DNA of 64,000 nt from Yersinia entomophaga (lineage in GTDB: Bacteria > Pseudomonadota > Gammaproteobacteria > Enterobacterales > Enterobacteriaceae). A program made the position numbers and the translations under genes. Each line of letters starts with the position of its first letter. The stretch's first letter is position 1. The stretch spans positions 2,987,602-3,051,601 of the forward strand of contig NZ_CP010029.1 of the NCBI RefSeq assembly GCF_001656035.1. Reading direction: 5' to 3'. Shown piece after piece: positions 49,067 to 62,529 of this stretch. The notes under the pieces were generated by a model. That model saw nothing but the letters and a program-made list of their open reading frames with translations. It was not told the DNA's origin and did no database searches.

Positions 49067-49095
49067 TTAACCTTAACCGCTGTACAAGGTATAAT
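49067..49095 (+). promoter_or_regulatory. Putative ribF promoter
   Basis: TTAACC (49067-49072) and a perfect TATAAT (49090-49095) with 17-bp spacing, 30 bases before ribF. The remaining 48711-49066 gap holds the rpsT promoter on the opposite strand and no gene I can support. Confidence 0.6.
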
Positions 49096-49124
49096 CCGGC
49101 GATTTCCACTGTTTTGAGCCAGCT

Positions 49125-50063
49125 ATGGAGCTAATTCGCGGTATACATAATATCCGGGCACGCCACCATGGTTGCGTGCTAACTATCGGTAATTTCGACG
49201 GTGTCCATCGTGGGCATCTGGCATTACTGGAGCAACTCAAGCGCGAAGGTCAGCGCTTAGGGCTACCGGTAATGGTGATGATATTTGAGCCGCAGCCTTT
49301 GGAACTATTCGCAGCGGAAAAAGCACCGGCCCGGTTAACGCGTTTACGTGATAAAGCCAAATATTTGGCACAGGCCGGCGTTGACTACTTATTGTGCGTT
49401 AAATTTGAACCGCGTTTTGCTGCCAATATGGCCCAGACCTTTGTGGCTCAGTTACTGGTAGAAAAGCTCGGCGTTAAGTTTCTGGCGGTTGGGGATGATT
49501 TTCGCTTTGGCGCTGGGCGTCAGGGGGATTTCCGACTGTTGCAGCAGGCTGGTGCCGAGTACGGTTTCGATGTTATCAGCACCGACAGTTTCTGTGACGG
49601 TGGCTTACGCATTAGCAGCACGGCGATTCGTCAGGCGCTGCATGATGACGATTTGTCACTGGCAGAAACGTTGCTTGGGCACCCTTACAGCATTTCTGGA
49701 CGGGTTGTTCATGGTGATGAGCTGGGGCGAACCATTGGTTTTCCTACGGCGAATTTACCGTTAAAACGTTTAGTCGCTCCGGTCAAAGGAGTGTACGCGG
49801 TTGAAGTGTATGGCTTGGATCCAGAGCCGTTACCCGGCGTTGCCAATATCGGCACGCGGCCGACCGTTGCCGGCATTCGCCAGCAGCTGGAGGTTCATCT
49901 GCTTGATGTAACTATGGATCTTTATGGGCGCCACATTGATGTGGTGCTGCGCGCAAAATTGCGTGATGAACAGCGGTTTGCTTCCCTCGATGCTTTGAAG
50001 CAGCAAATCGCCAATGATGTGGTGACGGCCCGAAATTTCTTCGGGCTAAAGACACCGGTTTAA
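49125..50063 (+). CDS. ribF: Bifunctional riboflavin kinase / FAD synthetase
   Basis: Makes FMN and FAD from riboflavin. 312 residues (E. coli 313). The N-terminal nucleotidyltransferase has [13 protein letters not shown] and [11 protein letters not shown]; the C-terminal riboflavin kinase has [12 protein letters not shown]. First gene of ribF-ileS-lspA-fkpB-ispH, the conserved order. Confidence 0.97.
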   Translation: MELIRGIHNIRARHHGCVLTIGNFDGVHRGHLALLEQLKREGQRLGLPVMVMIFEPQPLELFAAEKAPARLTRLRDKAKYLAQAGVDYLLCVKFEPRFAANMAQTFVAQLLVEKLGVKFLAVGDDFRFGAGRQGDFRLLQQAGAEYGFDVISTDSFCDGGLRISSTAIRQALHDDDLSLAETLLGHPYSISGRVVHGDELGRTIGFPTANLPLKRLVAPVKGVYAVEVYGLDPEPLPGVANIGTRPTVAGIRQQLEVHLLDVTMDLYGRHIDVVLRAKLRDEQRFASLDALKQQIANDVVTARNFFGLKTPV

Positions 50064-50095
50064 TATTTCTAGCCGAAAACGGAACCGAGAATCTA

Positions 50096-52912
50096 ATGAG
50101 TGACTACAAGAATACCCTGAACTTGCCGGAAACAGGGTTCCCGATGCGCGGCGATCTGGCAAAACGCGAACCTGAGATGCTGAAACGTTGGTATGAGCAG
50201 GATTTGTACGGGAAAATTCGTGCGGCCAAGAAAGGTAAAAAGTCCTTTATTTTGCACGATGGCCCTCCGTACGCGAACGGCAATATTCATATTGGTCACT
50301 CGGTTAATAAAATTCTCAAAGACATTATTATTAAATCGAAAGGTATGGCCGGCTTTGACTCGCCTTATATTCCAGGCTGGGACTGCCACGGTCTGCCTAT
50401 CGAATTGAAAGTTGAGCAACTGATTGGTAAACCGGGTGAAAAAGTCACCGCGGCCGAGTTCCGTGCGGCCTGTCGTAAGTACGCGACAGAGCAGGTAGAA
50501 GGCCAGAAAAAGGACTTTATCCGTCTGGGCGTGTTGGGTGACTGGGATCATCCTTACCTGACGATGGACTTCAAAACTGAAGCCAACATCATTCGCGCAC
50601 TGGGTAAAATCATCGATAACGGCCATCTGCACAAAGGTGCTAAGCCGGTGCACTGGTGTACCGACTGTGGTTCATCTTTGGCCGAAGCGGAAGTGGAATA
50701 TTACGATAAGACTTCTCCGTCTATCGACGTGCGCTTTAACGCCGCTGATGCAGCCACCGTTGCCGCGAAATTTGGCGTTTCTGACGTTACCGGCCCGATT
50801 TCTCTGGTGATCTGGACAACCACGCCGTGGACTCTGCCAGCTAACCGCGCGATTTCACTGAATCCAGAATTTGTGTATCAGCTGGTGAAAGTGGGCGACG
50901 AGAATTTGATTCTGGCTGCCGATCTGGTGGAAAGCGTGATGAAACGCGCCGGAATCATCGAGTGGACTGTGTTGGGCAACTGCCAGGGCGCGGATCTCGA
51001 GCTGCTGCGTTTCCGTCATCCGTTCCTGGATTTCGACGTGCCGGCAATTTTGGGCGATCACGTGACTCTGGATGCCGGTACCGGTGCGGTTCATACCGCT
51101 CCTGGCCACGGCCCAGACGACTTTGTAATCGGTCAGAAATACGGTTTGGAAGTGGCGAATCCGGTAGGGCCAAACGGCTGCTACCTCACCGGCACTTACC
51201 CAATGCTGGACGGCGTATTTGTTTTCAAAGCTAACGATATGATCGTTGAGCTACTGCGTGAGAAAGGCGCTTTGCTGCACGTAGAGAAAATGTCTCACAG
51301 CTACCCGTGCTGCTGGCGTCACAAAACGCCGATTATCTTCCGCGCGACGCCACAATGGTTCATCAGCATGGATCAGAAAGGTCTGCGTAAGCAGTCGTTG
51401 GAAGAAATCAAAGACGTGCAGTGGATTCCAGATTGGGGTCAAGCGCGTATTGAGACCATGGTTGCCAACCGTCCTGACTGGTGTATTTCCCGTCAGCGCA
51501 CCTGGGGCGTGCCGATGTCTCTGTTTGTACACAAAGAAACTGAAGCCCTACATCCGCGCAGCACTGAGCTGATGGAAGAAGTGGCGAAGCGTGTAGAGCA
51601 GGATGGCATTCAGGCGTGGTGGGATCTGGATCCCGCGGAAATTCTGGGTGCGGACGCCGACGATTACATGAAAGTACCAGACACGCTGGACGTTTGGTTT
51701 GACTCAGGTTCAACCCATTCTTCAGTGGTTGACGTGCGTCCTGAATTTAACGGCTATGCTCCGGATATGTATCTGGAAGGTTCTGACCAGCATCGCGGCT
51801 GGTTTATGTCATCACTGATGATTGCAACTGCAATCAAAGGCAAAGCGCCTTACCGCCAGGTGCTGACTCACGGTTTCACCGTTGATGGCCAGGGCCGCAA
51901 AATGTCCAAATCCATCGGTAATACCGTCAGCCCACAGGATGTGATGAACAAATTGGGTGGCGACATCCTGCGTCTGTGGGTGGCTTCGACGGATTACACC
52001 GGCGAAATCGCCGTGTCAGATGAAATTCTGAAGCGCTCTGCCGATTCTTATCGTCGTATCCGTAACACCGCGCGCTTCCTACTGGCTAACCTGAACGGTT
52101 TCGATCCGGTTCAGCACATGGTTCAGCCGGAAGATATGGTGGTACTGGATCGCTGGGCGGTAGGTCGCGCGCAGGCGGCGCAGGCTGGCATCATCGAAGC
52201 TTACGAAAATTATGATTTCCATCTGGTTGTCCAGCGTCTGATGCAGTTCTGTTCGGTCGAAATGGGCTCGTTCTATCTGGATATCATTAAAGACCGTCAG
52301 TACACGGCGAAAGGCGACAGCGTTGCCCGCCGTAGCTGCCAAAGCGCGTTGTTCCATATCGCCGAAGCGCTGGTGCGCTGGATGGCGCCGATCATGTCCT
52401 TTACTGCCGACGAGATCTGGAACCAACTGCCGGGCGAGCGTCCAGAGTATGTCTTCACTGAAGAATGGTATCAGGGGCTGTTTGGCCTGACCGGCACTGA
52501 AAGCATGAACGACAGCTTCTGGGACGAACTGCTGAAAGTCCGTGGCGAAGTGAATAAGGTTCTGGAACAGGCTCGTAGCGATAAGCGCATCGGTGGCTCT
52601 CTGGAAGCGGATGTGACTCTGTTTGCCGAACCTGAACTGGCGGCGCGTCTGAACAGCCTGCAAGATGAGCTGCGTTTTGTATTGCTGACTTCCGGCGCTC
52701 ACGTAGCGGATTACGCTGCAGCAGGGGATGATGCACAGCAAAGTGAACTCATCAGCGGCCTGAAAATCACCTTCAAGAAAGCCGATGGCGAGAAATGCCC
52801 GCGTTGCTGGCACTACACGCAGGATATCGGTCTGGTAGCGGAACACGCAGATTTATGTGGTCGCTGTGTTACTAACGTGGCCGGTGACGGCGAAGAGCGT
52901 AAGTTTGCCTAA
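50096..52912 (+). CDS. ileS: Isoleucyl-tRNA synthetase
   Basis: Class I synthetase of 938 residues, as in E. coli. HIGH-type motif in [17 protein letters not shown] in [10 protein letters not shown], an editing (CP1) domain between them, and a C-terminal zinc finger (CPRCWHY...CGRC). Its stop overlaps the lspA start by one base. Confidence 0.98.
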   Translation: MSDYKNTLNLPETGFPMRGDLAKREPEMLKRWYEQDLYGKIRAAKKGKKSFILHDGPPYANGNIHIGHSVNKILKDIIIKSKGMAGFDSPYIPGWDCHGLPIELKVEQLIGKPGEKVTAAEFRAACRKYATEQVEGQKKDFIRLGVLGDWDHPYLTMDFKTEANIIRALGKIIDNGHLHKGAKPVHWCTDCGSSLAEAEVEYYDKTSPSIDVRFNAADAATVAAKFGVSDVTGPISLVIWTTTPWTLPANRAISLNPEFVYQLVKVGDENLILAADLVESVMKRAGIIEWTVLGNCQGADLELLRFRHPFLDFDVPAILGDHVTLDAGTGAVHTAPGHGPDDFVIGQKYGLEVANPVGPNGCYLTGTYPMLDGVFVFKANDMIVELLREKGALLHVEKMSHSYPCCWRHKTPIIFRATPQWFISMDQKGLRKQSLEEIKDVQWIPDWGQARIETMVANRPDWCISRQRTWGVPMSLFVHKETEALHPRSTELMEEVAKRVEQDGIQAWWDLDPAEILGADADDYMKVPDTLDVWFDSGSTHSSVVDVRPEFNGYAPDMYLEGSDQHRGWFMSSLMIATAIKGKAPYRQVLTHGFTVDGQGRKMSKSIGNTVSPQDVMNKLGGDILRLWVASTDYTGEIAVSDEILKRSADSYRRIRNTARFLLANLNGFDPVQHMVQPEDMVVLDRWAVGRAQAAQAGIIEAYENYDFHLVVQRLMQFCSVEMGSFYLDIIKDRQYTAKGDSVARRSCQSALFHIAEALVRWMAPIMSFTADEIWNQLPGERPEYVFTEEWYQGLFGLTGTESMNDSFWDELLKVRGEVNKVLEQARSDKRIGGSLEADVTLFAEPELAARLNSLQDELRFVLLTSGAHVADYAAAGDDAQQSELISGLKITFKKADGEKCPRCWHYTQDIGLVAEHADLCGRCVTNVAGDGEERKFA

Positions 52913-53421
52913 TGAGTAAGCCGATTTGTTCGACCGGATTGCGCTGGCTGTGGCTGGCGGTATTGGTGGTGGCATTGGATTTGGGGAGCAAGCAGTGGGT
53001 GATGACTCACCTTGCGTTGGGAGAGTCGATCCCTCTGATCCCTTTCTTTAATATGACCTATGCACAAAATCCGGGGGCGGCGTTTAGCTTCCTGGCGGAT
53101 AAAGATGGCTGGCAGCGCTGGTTCTTTGCGCTGATCGCCGTCGGTATATCGGTGACGCTGGCGGTACTGATGTACCGCTCCAGCGGCAAACAACGTCTGA
53201 TAAACTGTGCTTATGCGCTGATTATCGGCGGTGCCTTAGGCAATTTATTTGATCGTATGGTACATGGCGTCGTTATCGATTTTATTCATTTCTACGTTAA
53301 TGACTGGCATTTTCCGATCTTCAATCTGGCCGACACGGCTATTTGTATCGGTGCAGCGCTAGTGGTATTTGAAGGGTTTTTAAGCCCTTCAGAAAAAGCC
53401 GCACCAAAGAAAGGTGAGTAA
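52912..53421 (+). CDS. lspA: Lipoprotein signal peptidase
   Basis: Inner-membrane aspartic peptidase (signal peptidase II) that removes lipoprotein signal peptides such as that of HmsE here. 169 residues with four helices. Catalytic aspartates in GNLFDR and NLADTA; also AQNPGAAFS. Start overlaps ileS as TAATG. Confidence 0.97.
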   Translation: MSKPICSTGLRWLWLAVLVVALDLGSKQWVMTHLALGESIPLIPFFNMTYAQNPGAAFSFLADKDGWQRWFFALIAVGISVTLAVLMYRSSGKQRLINCAYALIIGGALGNLFDRMVHGVVIDFIHFYVNDWHFPIFNLADTAICIGAALVVFEGFLSPSEKAAPKKGE

Positions 53422-53422
53422 T

Positions 53423-53893
53423 ATGTCAGACCGGGTACAGGATAACAGTGCCGTTTTGGTGCATTTTACGCTGAAACTGGAAGATGGCTCTACGGCTGAA
53501 TCCACGCGCACACACGGTAAGCCTGCGCTATTTCGCTTAGGCGATGGCAGCTTATCCGATCAGTTGGAAGAAGAGCTGCTTGGCCTACAGATTGGTGACA
53601 AGCATGCCTTTACTTTGCCACCGGAAGCGGCGTTCGGTCTGGAAAACCCGGATCTGATTCAATACTTTAGTCGACGTGATTTTGCTCAAACCGGCTTGCC
53701 GGATGCGGGCACTATCATGCTGTTTACCACCCGAGACGGCAGTGAAATGCCGGGCGTGGTGCGTGAAGTGGCTGAAGAATCCGTCACCGTTGATTTCAAT
53801 CATCCGTTGGCCGGTCAATCTATCAGCTTTGATATAGAAGTGCTGGAGATTGATCCTCAACAGGAGGAATCTCATGCAAATACTGCTGGCTAA
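53423..53893 (+). CDS. fkpB: FKBP-type peptidyl-prolyl isomerase FkpB (SlpA)
   Basis: Proline isomerase and chaperone of 156 residues (E. coli 149). Segments: [16 protein letters not shown], an insert-in-flap domain, and [10 protein letters not shown], typical of the SlyD/SlpA class. The ATG at 53423 is one base after the lspA stop, with AGGTGAG before it; a GTG at 53414 lies inside lspA and is less likely. The 3' end overlaps the ispH start by 20 bases. Confidence 0.94.
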   Translation: MSDRVQDNSAVLVHFTLKLEDGSTAESTRTHGKPALFRLGDGSLSDQLEEELLGLQIGDKHAFTLPPEAAFGLENPDLIQYFSRRDFAQTGLPDAGTIMLFTTRDGSEMPGVVREVAEESVTVDFNHPLAGQSISFDIEVLEIDPQQEESHANTAG

Positions 53894-54827
53894 TCCACGA
53901 GGCTTTTGCGCCGGAGTCGATAGAGCTATCAGCATTGTAGAACGCGCGTTGGAGATGTACGGCGCGCCGATCTATGTTCGTCATGAAGTGGTGCATAATC
54001 GCTACGTGGTGGATAGCCTGCGCCAGCGCGGAGCCATCTTTATCGAGGAAATATCGGAAGTGCCAGATGGCTCTATTCTGATATTTTCTGCCCATGGCGT
54101 TTCCCAGGCCGTTCGGGCAGAAGCCCGCTCGCGCCAGTTGACGATGCTGTTTGATGCGACCTGTCCGTTAGTGACCAAGGTTCATATGGAAGTGGCTCGT
54201 GCCAGCCGTAAGGGCAAAGAGGCGATTCTGATTGGACATGCGGGCCACCCGGAAGTGGAAGGCACCATGGGACAATACAGTAACCCGGAAGGGGGAATGT
54301 ATCTGGTGGAATCGCCAGCGGACGTGTGGACGCTGGAAGTAAAAAACGAAGATAATCTGTGCTTTATGACGCAAACCACTTTGTCGGTTGATGATACGTC
54401 TGAAGTGATAGATGCGCTGCATAAACGCTTCCCTAAGATTATCGGTCCGCGTAAAGATGATATTTGCTACGCTACCACTAACCGACAGGAAGCGGTGCGC
54501 AATCTGGCGGATAAAGCGGACGTGGTTTTGGTCGTCGGCTCGAAAAACTCGTCTAACTCGAACCGTTTAGCCGAATTGGCACAACGGATGGGCAAAGCGG
54601 CTTATCTCATTGGCTCTGCTGATGATATACAAGAAATTTGGCTGAACAATGTTTCCTGCATCGGTGTGACTGCTGGAGCCTCAGCGCCGGATATTCTGGT
54701 ACGGCAAGTCATTGCTCGCCTGCAAGATCTGGGGGCGGGTCACTCAATTGAACTGAGTGGCAGGGAAGAGAATATTGTTTTCGAAGTGCCAAAAGAGCTT
54801 AGGGTTAACGTAAAGCAGGTCGACTAA
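53874..54827 (+). CDS. ispH: 4-hydroxy-3-methylbut-2-enyl diphosphate reductase
   Basis: Last enzyme of the MEP isoprenoid pathway, an iron-sulphur reductase giving IPP and DMAPP. 317 residues (E. coli 316). The three cluster cysteines are in [16 protein letters not shown] and [12 protein letters not shown] at 53874 with CAGGAGG upstream; earlier in-frame starts lie inside fkpB. Ends the operon. Confidence 0.97.
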   Translation: MQILLANPRGFCAGVDRAISIVERALEMYGAPIYVRHEVVHNRYVVDSLRQRGAIFIEEISEVPDGSILIFSAHGVSQAVRAEARSRQLTMLFDATCPLVTKVHMEVARASRKGKEAILIGHAGHPEVEGTMGQYSNPEGGMYLVESPADVWTLEVKNEDNLCFMTQTTLSVDDTSEVIDALHKRFPKIIGPRKDDICYATTNRQEAVRNLADKADVVLVVGSKNSSNSNRLAELAQRMGKAAYLIGSADDIQEIWLNNVSCIGVTAGASAPDILVRQVIARLQDLGAGHSIELSGREENIVFEVPKELRVNVKQVD

Positions 54828-54845
54828 GTTAGCCGAATATAAAAA

Positions 54846-54869
54846 AGCAGCCTTGGGGCTGCTTTTTTT
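54846..54869 (+). terminator. Terminator of ribF-ispH operon
   Basis: Perfect AGCAGCC-TTGG-GGCTGCT hairpin followed by seven Ts and preceded by As. Confidence 0.9.
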
Positions 54870-56025
<1,156 letters not shown>

Positions 56026-56077
56026 TATGTAATGTACCGCTGTGATGTGGTTATTCCTATCATAACTATCTGATAGT

Positions 56078-56105
56078 AGAGCGATATTTTTATCGCTCTT
56101 TTTTA
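56078..56105 (+). terminator. Terminator of dapB
   Basis: Perfect AGAGCGATA/TATCGCTCT stem followed by T6. Confidence 0.9.
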
Positions 56106-56263
56106 TTTTGTTATTTTAAGTGTTAAGTGGTTATTTTATTATTAGATGGCTGTTTTTGTGTTTTTTAATGTGTTTTTCAGCGTTTTATTGAAATTTTACG
56201 ACTCCTATCATTGCCAATTTGCCTTTTCTCTCTCCGAATACGTTAAAATTCACTCTATCACCC

Positions 56264-56279
56264 TCGCAACCGTTTACTA
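56264..56279 (+). promoter_or_regulatory. PurR-type box upstream of carAB
   Basis: TCGCAACCGTTTACTA matches the PurR core GCAAnCGTTTnC completely. E. coli carAB P1 is repressed by PurR at a distal site, so this is a likely counterpart, 225 bases before carA. Confidence 0.6.
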
Positions 56280-56454
56280 TGTTAACTTAGTTTGTATTTT
56301 TGCCGCCATAAACCCACTATTTTGGCGAGATGGGCAAAAAACAAAGAAAAAATGGTACTTTGGCTAGACAAGAGCCTAGCTCATCATTAAAATGCGCCCA
56401 ATTTGCCAAAAATTAGCTTTGAGGGCGGTTTTTGCATTGATTTAGATCGTTAAT

Positions 56455-56472
56455 TCTGAATTAATATGCAGA
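56455..56472 (+). promoter_or_regulatory. ARG box upstream of carA
   Basis: TGAATTAATATGCA (56457-56470) differs from the ArgR consensus TGAATWWWWATTCA at one core position. It overlaps the probable downstream promoter, as ArgR boxes do at E. coli carAB P2. A second box expected just upstream is poor. Confidence 0.6.
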
Positions 56473-56503
56473 TAATGTGACTGTTTATTCCTTGGAGGGT
56501 GTT

Positions 56504-57670
56504 TTGATTAAGTCAGCGCTATTGGTTCTCGAAGACGGAACCCAATTTCACGGTCGGGCCATCGGGGCAGAAGGTTCGGCAGTGGGGGAAGTGGTCTTCA
56601 ATACGTCGATGACCGGTTATCAAGAAATCCTCACTGATCCTTCCTATTCCCGCCAGATCGTTACTCTTACTTATCCCCATATCGGCAATGTCGGCACCAA
56701 CGCCGCCGATGAAGAATCCTCCGCAGTACACGCCCAAGGTCTTGTTATCCGCGACCTGCCACTGATTGCCAGCAACTACCGTAATGAAGAAGGCTTATCC
56801 GAATATCTCAAACGCCGCAACATCGTTGCGATTGCAGATATCGATACCCGTAAGCTGACTCGTTTACTGCGTGAGAAAGGCGCTCAGAACGGTTGCATCA
56901 TCGCTGGCGACCTGACGGATGCGGCTGTGGCACTGGAAAAAGCTAAAGCTTTCCCCGGTCTGAAAGGGATGGATTTAGCAAAAGAGGTCACGACCAAAGA
57001 AGCTTACACCTGGCTGCAGGGGAGCTGGACGCTGGAAGGCGAACTACCGGCGGCGAAAAAAGCTGAAGAATTACCTTTCCATGTAGTGGCTTACGATTAT
57101 GGCGTAAAGCGTAATATTCTGCGTATGCTGGTGGATCGTGGCTGCCGTCTGACGGTTGTTCCAGCGCAGACTCCGGCGGAAGACGTGCTGAAGCTGAATC
57201 CAGACGGGATCTTCCTGTCCAACGGCCCGGGCGATCCGGAACCCTGCGACTACGCCATTACCGCGATTAAACGTTTTCTCGAAACCGATATTCCAGTCTT
57301 TGGAATCTGTTTAGGTCACCAACTGCTGGCACTGGCCAGCGGCGCAAAAACGGTAAAAATGAAGTTTGGCCACCACGGCGGCAACCATCCGGTGAAAGAT
57401 TTGGATGGCAACTGCGTGATGATTACCGCACAAAACCACGGCTTCGCGGTGGATGAAACCTCATTACCTGCCACTTTACGTACAACCCACACTTCGTTAT
57501 TCGATGGTTCTCTGCAAGGTATCCATCGTACTGATAAAGCAGCGTTCAGCTTCCAGGGGCACCCTGAAGCGAGCCCGGGGCCACATGATGCCGCTCCGCT
57601 GTTTGACCACTTTATCGAACTGATTGAAGCCTACCGCGCATCATCATCAGCAAGCACTAATAGCAAGTAA
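56504..57670 (+). CDS. carA: Carbamoyl phosphate synthase small subunit
   Basis: Glutamine amidotransferase subunit that supplies ammonia to CarB for carbamoyl phosphate (arginine and pyrimidines). The best start is TTG at 56504 with GGAGGG five bases upstream, giving 388 residues and (M)[16 protein letters not shown], which matches E. coli, where carA also starts with UUG. The frame opens nine codons earlier without a match. Catalytic Cys in FGICLGHQ; His and Glu in GHPEASPGP. Confidence 0.97.
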   Translation: MIKSALLVLEDGTQFHGRAIGAEGSAVGEVVFNTSMTGYQEILTDPSYSRQIVTLTYPHIGNVGTNAADEESSAVHAQGLVIRDLPLIASNYRNEEGLSEYLKRRNIVAIADIDTRKLTRLLREKGAQNGCIIAGDLTDAAVALEKAKAFPGLKGMDLAKEVTTKEAYTWLQGSWTLEGELPAAKKAEELPFHVVAYDYGVKRNILRMLVDRGCRLTVVPAQTPAEDVLKLNPDGIFLSNGPGDPEPCDYAITAIKRFLETDIPVFGICLGHQLLALASGAKTVKMKFGHHGGNHPVKDLDGNCVMITAQNHGFAVDETSLPATLRTTHTSLFDGSLQGIHRTDKAAFSFQGHPEASPGPHDAAPLFDHFIELIEAYRASSSASTNSK

Positions 57671-57685
57671 TCAGGAGCTAAGACC

Positions 57686-60600
57686 ATGCCAAAACGTACA
57701 GATATAAAAAGCATCCTGATTCTCGGCGCTGGCCCGATTGTTATCGGACAGGCCTGTGAGTTCGATTATTCAGGTGCTCAAGCCTGTAAAGCCCTGCGTG
57801 AAGAAGGTTATCGGGTTATTTTGGTGAACTCCAACCCGGCAACCATCATGACCGATCCGGAAATGGCCGATGCGACCTACATCGAGCCGATTCACTGGGA
57901 AGTGGTTCGCAAAATCATTGAAAAAGAACGTCCAGACGCAGTATTACCAACCATGGGCGGCCAAACCGCGCTGAACTGTGCGTTGGAACTGGAACGTCAG
58001 GGCGTGCTGGCCGAGTTTGGCGTGACCATGATTGGTGCCACCGCCGACGCCATTGATAAAGCAGAAGACCGCCGTCGCTTTGATATCGCGATGAAGAAAA
58101 TCGGTCTGGATACGGCGCGCTCCGGCATCGCTCACAATATGGAAGAAGCGCTGGCCGTTGCGGCTGACGTGGGTTTCCCTTGCATCATTCGTCCGTCCTT
58201 CACCATGGGAGGCACCGGCGGCGGTATTGCCTACAACCGTGAAGAGTTCGAAGAAATCTGCGAGCGCGGTCTGGATTTGTCTCCAACTAAAGAACTGTTG
58301 ATTGACGAATCTCTGATCGGCTGGAAAGAGTACGAGATGGAAGTGGTGCGTGATAAAAACGACAACTGCATCATCGTCTGTTCCATCGAAAACTTCGACG
58401 CTATGGGGATCCACACCGGTGACTCCATCACCGTTGCGCCAGCGCAGACTCTGACGGATAAAGAATATCAAATCATGCGTAACGCCTCGATGGCGGTACT
58501 GCGTGAAATCGGCGTGGAAACCGGCGGCTCCAACGTTCAGTTCTCGGTTAACCCAAAAACTGGCCGTCTGATTGTTATTGAGATGAACCCGCGCGTATCC
58601 CGCTCTTCGGCGCTGGCATCCAAAGCAACTGGTTTCCCGATTGCCAAGATTGCCGCCAAGCTGGCGGTAGGTTACACGCTGGATGAACTGACCAACGATA
58701 TCACCGGTGGCCGTACTCCGGCGTCATTTGAGCCCTCCATCGATTACGTTGTGACCAAAATCCCTCGCTTTAATTTCGAGAAATTTGCCGGTGCCAACGA
58801 CCGCCTGACGACCCAAATGAAATCGGTCGGCGAAGTGATGGCGATTGGCCGTACTCAGCAAGAATCCTTGCAGAAAGCCTTACGTGGTCTGGAAGTTGGC
58901 GCGACCGGCTTTGATCCAAAAGTCAGCCTGGACGATCCGGAAGCGCTGACCAAGATTCGCCGCGAGCTGAAAGACGCTGGCGCAGAGCGTATCTGGTACA
59001 TCGCCGATGCGTTCCGCGCCGGTATGTCCGTAGACGGCGTTTTCAACCTGACCAACGTTGACCGCTGGTTCCTGGTGCAGATTGAAGAACTGGTTCGTCT
59101 GGAAGAGAAAGTAGCTGAATGCGGTATCAACGGCTTGAATTATGAATTCCTGCGCCAGTTGAAGCGTAAAGGTTTTGCTGATGCGCGTCTGGCTAAACTG
59201 GTTGGCGTAGCCGAAAGCGAAGTGCGCAAGCTACGCTACAAATTTGACCTGCATCCGGTTTACAAACGTGTGGATACCTGTGCGGCAGAATTCTCTACTG
59301 ATACAGCCTATATGTACTCAACCTATGAGGAAGAGTGCGAATCTAACCCAACCAGCGATCGTCCGAAAATCATGGTGTTGGGCGGTGGTCCTAACCGTAT
59401 CGGTCAGGGGATTGAATTCGATTATTGTTGCGTTCACGCCTCGCTGGCGCTGCGTGAAGACGGTTACGAAACCATCATGGTGAACTGTAACCCTGAAACG
59501 GTTTCCACGGATTACGATACCTCTGACCGTCTGTACTTCGAGTCAGTGACGCTGGAAGACGTGCTGGAAATCGTACGTATTGAGAAGCCACAGGGTGTTA
59601 TCGTACAGTACGGCGGCCAGACTCCGCTGAAACTGGCTCGCGAACTGGAAGCTGCCGGCGTTCCTGTTATCGGTACCAGCCCTGATGCCATTGACCGCGC
59701 AGAAGACCGTGAGCGTTTTCAGCAGGCGGTGAATCGTCTGGGTCTCAAGCAACCGGCTAACGCCACCGTTGCCACTATCGAACAAGCGGTAGATAAGGCT
59801 AGCGGCTTGGGTTATCCGTTGGTGGTGCGTCCTTCCTATGTACTGGGTGGCCGCGCAATGGAAATCGTCTATGACGAAACCGACCTGCGCCGTTACTTCC
59901 AGAATGCGGTGAGCGTGTCTAACGATGCACCAGTATTGCTGGATCGTTTCCTCGATGACGCGGTGGAAGTGGATGTGGACGCGATTTGCGACGGTGAGCA
60001 TGTGCTGATCGGCGGAATTATGGAGCATATCGAGCAGGCAGGGGTTCACTCCGGTGACTCAGCTTGTTCATTGCCAGCCTACACGCTAAGCAAAGAAATT
60101 CAGGATGTTATGCGTCAGCAGGTTGAGAAGCTGGCGTTTGAACTGTGCGTTCGCGGTTTGATGAACGTCCAGTTCGCGGTGAAGAACAACGAAGTTTATC
60201 TGATTGAAGTGAACCCACGCGCTGCTCGTACCGTACCTTTCGTTTCTAAAGCCACCGGTATGCCATTAGCGAAGATTGCCGCTCGAGTTATGGCTGGCAA
60301 ATCACTGGCAGAGCAAGGGATAACCGAAGAAATCATCCCGCCATATTACTCGGTAAAAGAAGTGGTACTGCCGTTTAATAAGTTCCCTGGCGTTGACCCG
60401 ATTCTTGGGCCAGAAATGCGTTCAACCGGTGAAGTTATGGGCGTTGGCCGTACCTTCGCAGAAGCATTTTCGAAGGCGATGCTGGGCAGCCAGTCCGGTA
60501 TGAAGAAAAGTGGTCGTGCGCTGTTGTCGGTGCGCGAAGGGGATAAAGCTCGCGTGGTTGATTTGGCTGCCAAGCTGCTGAAACAAGGCTTCGAACTGGA

Positions 60601-60919
60601 TGCAACCCATGGTACTGCGGTGGTGTTAGGGGAAGCGGGCATAAATCCACGTTTGGTCAACAAGGTACATGAAGGCCGTCCTCACATTCAGGATCGTATT
60701 AAGAATGGCGAGTACACCTACATTGTCAATACCACGGCGGGACGTCAGGCTATCGAAGACTCCAAGCTGATTCGTCGCAGTGCCTTACAGTATAAAGTGC
60801 ACTATGACACCACGTTAAACGGTGGTTTCGCGACGGCAATGGCGCTGAATGCGGATCCAACCGAGCAAGTGATTTCAGTGCAGGAAATGCATGCCAAGAT
60901 TAAGCAAATGAAAGGTTAA
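57686..60919 (+). CDS. carB: Carbamoyl phosphate synthase large subunit
   Basis: 1077 residues (E. coli 1073). Two homologous ATP-grasp halves (N-terminal carboxyphosphate, C-terminal carbamoyl phosphate synthetic), with [17 protein letters not shown] and [16 protein letters not shown] as their start signatures; the C-terminal MGS-like domain binds UMP and ornithine effectors. Separated from carA by 15 bases, one operon. Confidence 0.98.
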   Translation: MPKRTDIKSILILGAGPIVIGQACEFDYSGAQACKALREEGYRVILVNSNPATIMTDPEMADATYIEPIHWEVVRKIIEKERPDAVLPTMGGQTALNCALELERQGVLAEFGVTMIGATADAIDKAEDRRRFDIAMKKIGLDTARSGIAHNMEEALAVAADVGFPCIIRPSFTMGGTGGGIAYNREEFEEICERGLDLSPTKELLIDESLIGWKEYEMEVVRDKNDNCIIVCSIENFDAMGIHTGDSITVAPAQTLTDKEYQIMRNASMAVLREIGVETGGSNVQFSVNPKTGRLIVIEMNPRVSRSSALASKATGFPIAKIAAKLAVGYTLDELTNDITGGRTPASFEPSIDYVVTKIPRFNFEKFAGANDRLTTQMKSVGEVMAIGRTQQESLQKALRGLEVGATGFDPKVSLDDPEALTKIRRELKDAGAERIWYIADAFRAGMSVDGVFNLTNVDRWFLVQIEELVRLEEKVAECGINGLNYEFLRQLKRKGFADARLAKLVGVAESEVRKLRYKFDLHPVYKRVDTCAAEFSTDTAYMYSTYEEECESNPTSDRPKIMVLGGGPNRIGQGIEFDYCCVHASLALREDGYETIMVNCNPETVSTDYDTSDRLYFESVTLEDVLEIVRIEKPQGVIVQYGGQTPLKLARELEAAGVPVIGTSPDAIDRAEDRERFQQAVNRLGLKQPANATVATIEQAVDKASGLGYPLVVRPSYVLGGRAMEIVYDETDLRRYFQNAVSVSNDAPVLLDRFLDDAVEVDVDAICDGEHVLIGGIMEHIEQAGVHSGDSACSLPAYTLSKEIQDVMRQQVEKLAFELCVRGLMNVQFAVKNNEVYLIEVNPRAARTVPFVSKATGMPLAKIAARVMAGKSLAEQGITEEIIPPYYSVKEVVLPFNKFPGVDPILGPEMRSTGEVMGVGRTFAEAFSKAMLGSQSGMKKSGRALLSVREGDKARVVDLAAKLLKQGFELDATHGTAVVLGEAGINPRLVNKVHEGRPHIQDRIKNGEYTYIVNTTAGRQAIEDSKLIRRSALQYKVHYDTTLNGGFATAMALNADPTEQVISVQEMHAKIKQMKG

Positions 60920-60940
60920 TCTGGGTAAGCGCAAAATTGA

Positions 60941-60966
60941 AAGGCGATGGAAACATCGCCTTTTTT
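60941..60966 (+). terminator. Terminator of carAB
   Basis: Perfect AGGCGATG-GAAA-CATCGCCT hairpin and six Ts. Confidence 0.9.
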
Positions 60967-60985
60967 GTGACTGAAACAAAGTGAA

Positions 60986-61600
60986 TCAACTCAGGGCGAC
61001 TTTAATACCCAGACCAATCAGTAAACCGCCGAGAACCTTATCCACCAGTTTTTGTGCTTTCGCCAGCCCGCGCCGAACCGGAGCGCTTTGGATCAAAATG
61101 ACCAGTATTGGCCACCAAACTACTGCTAATCCCAATATGATCGAGGCGTACCACAGTTTTTCGCCGATACCGGAGTTAATCTGAAGTATCTGGGTGAATA
61201 CCGCGAGAAAGAATAGCGTTGCTTTGGGATTTAGCAGGTTGCAAAGGTAGCCCTGCAGAAAGGCATTCTTCATCTTGATAGTTTGTTGTGGCAAATGGCT
61301 GATATTCATTTTGCTTTCTCCGCGTGAGAGAAGCGCCTGAATACCTACCCAAATTAGGTAGACAGCACCGGCATATTTCAGGAAATTAAATAACCACGGG
61401 GTAGTGGTAATAACCACCGCCAGGCCTGCTACGCAGTAAGACATGTGAGTCGCCACGCCGCAAATAACGCCAAATGCGGTCATCATGGCGGCAGAACGAC
61501 GATAGCGAGCGGCATTTTTTATGACCAGAAAGAAATCAGGGCCGGGAGAAAGCATCCCCAAAGTAGCGATAGTGGCAACAAATAATGAAGTTTCGAGCAT
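60986..61600 (-). CDS. LysE/RhtB-family amino-acid exporter
   Basis: Inner-membrane exporter of 204 residues with about six helices. Family motif SPGPDFFLVIKN near the N-terminus, and NPKATLFFLAVF. The ATG at 61600 is preferred over an in-frame TTG five codons upstream. Family members export threonine, homoserine, serine or leucine; the substrate is not visible. Divergent from yjjP. Confidence 0.88.
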   Translation of the reverse strand: MLETSLFVATIATLGMLSPGPDFFLVIKNAARYRRSAAMMTAFGVICGVATHMSYCVAGLAVVITTTPWLFNFLKYAGAVYLIWVGIQALLSRGESKMNISHLPQQTIKMKNAFLQGYLCNLLNPKATLFFLAVFTQILQINSGIGEKLWYASIILGLAVVWWPILVILIQSAPVRRGLAKAQKLVDKVLGGLLIGLGIKVALS

Positions 61601-61725
61601 CAGGGAATTCCGCAATGTAGCAGGGTAATAGGTGAATAATAGCGCTGTCCCAGTTCCCTGACATCACCTTAATGGGTAAGAAATTAAAATCAACGTTTCA
61701 CTCTTTTGACAGGTATCGATACAGA

Positions 61726-62529
61726 ATGATGAGCCAGGAGAATGCAATTTGTCAGGGTATACCCCATCAGCAGCAGCGGGAGATTACCCGGCTATGTATA
61801 CAATGTGCCCTGTTATTGTTACAGCATGGCGCAGAAAGCATGTTGGTAGAACAACTCTCCGCTCGTCTGGGGATTGCCTTGGGAATGGATAGCGTTGAAA
61901 GCTCGATCTCTGCTAACGCGGTGGTATTAACGACTATTAGCCAAGGGAACTGCCTGACCTCGACCCGAAAAAATACCGATCGCGGCATTAATATGCAGGT
62001 TGTGACCGAAGTACAGCATATTGTTATTTTAGCTGAACACCGTTTGCTGGATGCTCAGGATGTTGCAAAACGCTTAGATCATATTCGGCCACTACGTTAT
62101 CCACGTTGGCTGGTGGTAGCGATGGTCGCTTTGTCCTGCGGGTGCTTTAGTATGCTAAACGGCGGCGGTTGGGATGCCTTTTCTATCACTTTTATCGCCA
62201 GCGGCGTGTCGATGTTTGTGCGGCAAAGTTTGACAGCTCGTCATATGAATCCTCTGATTAACTTCTGTATTACGGCATTCGTTGCGACTTCGGCATCAGG
62301 TTTGCTGATGCGCTTACCTCAGTTTGAACAGGCTTCCAGCGTAGCAATGGCCGCCAGCGTTTTACTGTTGGTTCCCGGATTCCCGCTGATTAATGCGGTC
62401 GCGGATATGTTTAAAGGCCATGTGAATACCGGACTGGCTCGTTGGGCAATGGCCAGCCTGTTGACGTTATCGACCTGTATTGGCGTGGTGATCGCCATGG
62501 CACTGTGGGGGCTGCGGGGATGGGCATGA
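61726..62529 (+). CDS. yjjP: Threonine/serine exporter (ThrE)-family subunit YjjP
   Basis: The first half of a split ThrE-type exporter. The cytoplasmic N-terminal part ([50 protein letters not shown]) is followed by about five helices. It forms a pair with yjjB, which supplies the other half of the fold; in E. coli YjjPB is linked to succinate export. The start is uncertain: adjacent ATGs at 61726 and 61729 lack a good ribosome site, and an ATG at 61672 would add 18 residues. Confidence 0.88.
   Translation: MMSQENAICQGIPHQQQREITRLCIQCALLLLQHGAESMLVEQLSARLGIALGMDSVESSISANAVVLTTISQGNCLTSTRKNTDRGINMQVVTEVQHIVILAEHRLLDAQDVAKRLDHIRPLRYPRWLVVAMVALSCGCFSMLNGGGWDAFSITFIASGVSMFVRQSLTARHMNPLINFCITAFVATSASGLLMRLPQFEQASSVAMAASVLLLVPGFPLINAVADMFKGHVNTGLARWAMASLLTLSTCIGVVIAMALWGLRGWA

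Noticed and set aside
56146..56367. A 73-codon frame between dapB and carA
   Set aside because: It is low-complexity, Phe-rich and AT-rich, and overlaps the PurR-type box; more likely the carAB control region.
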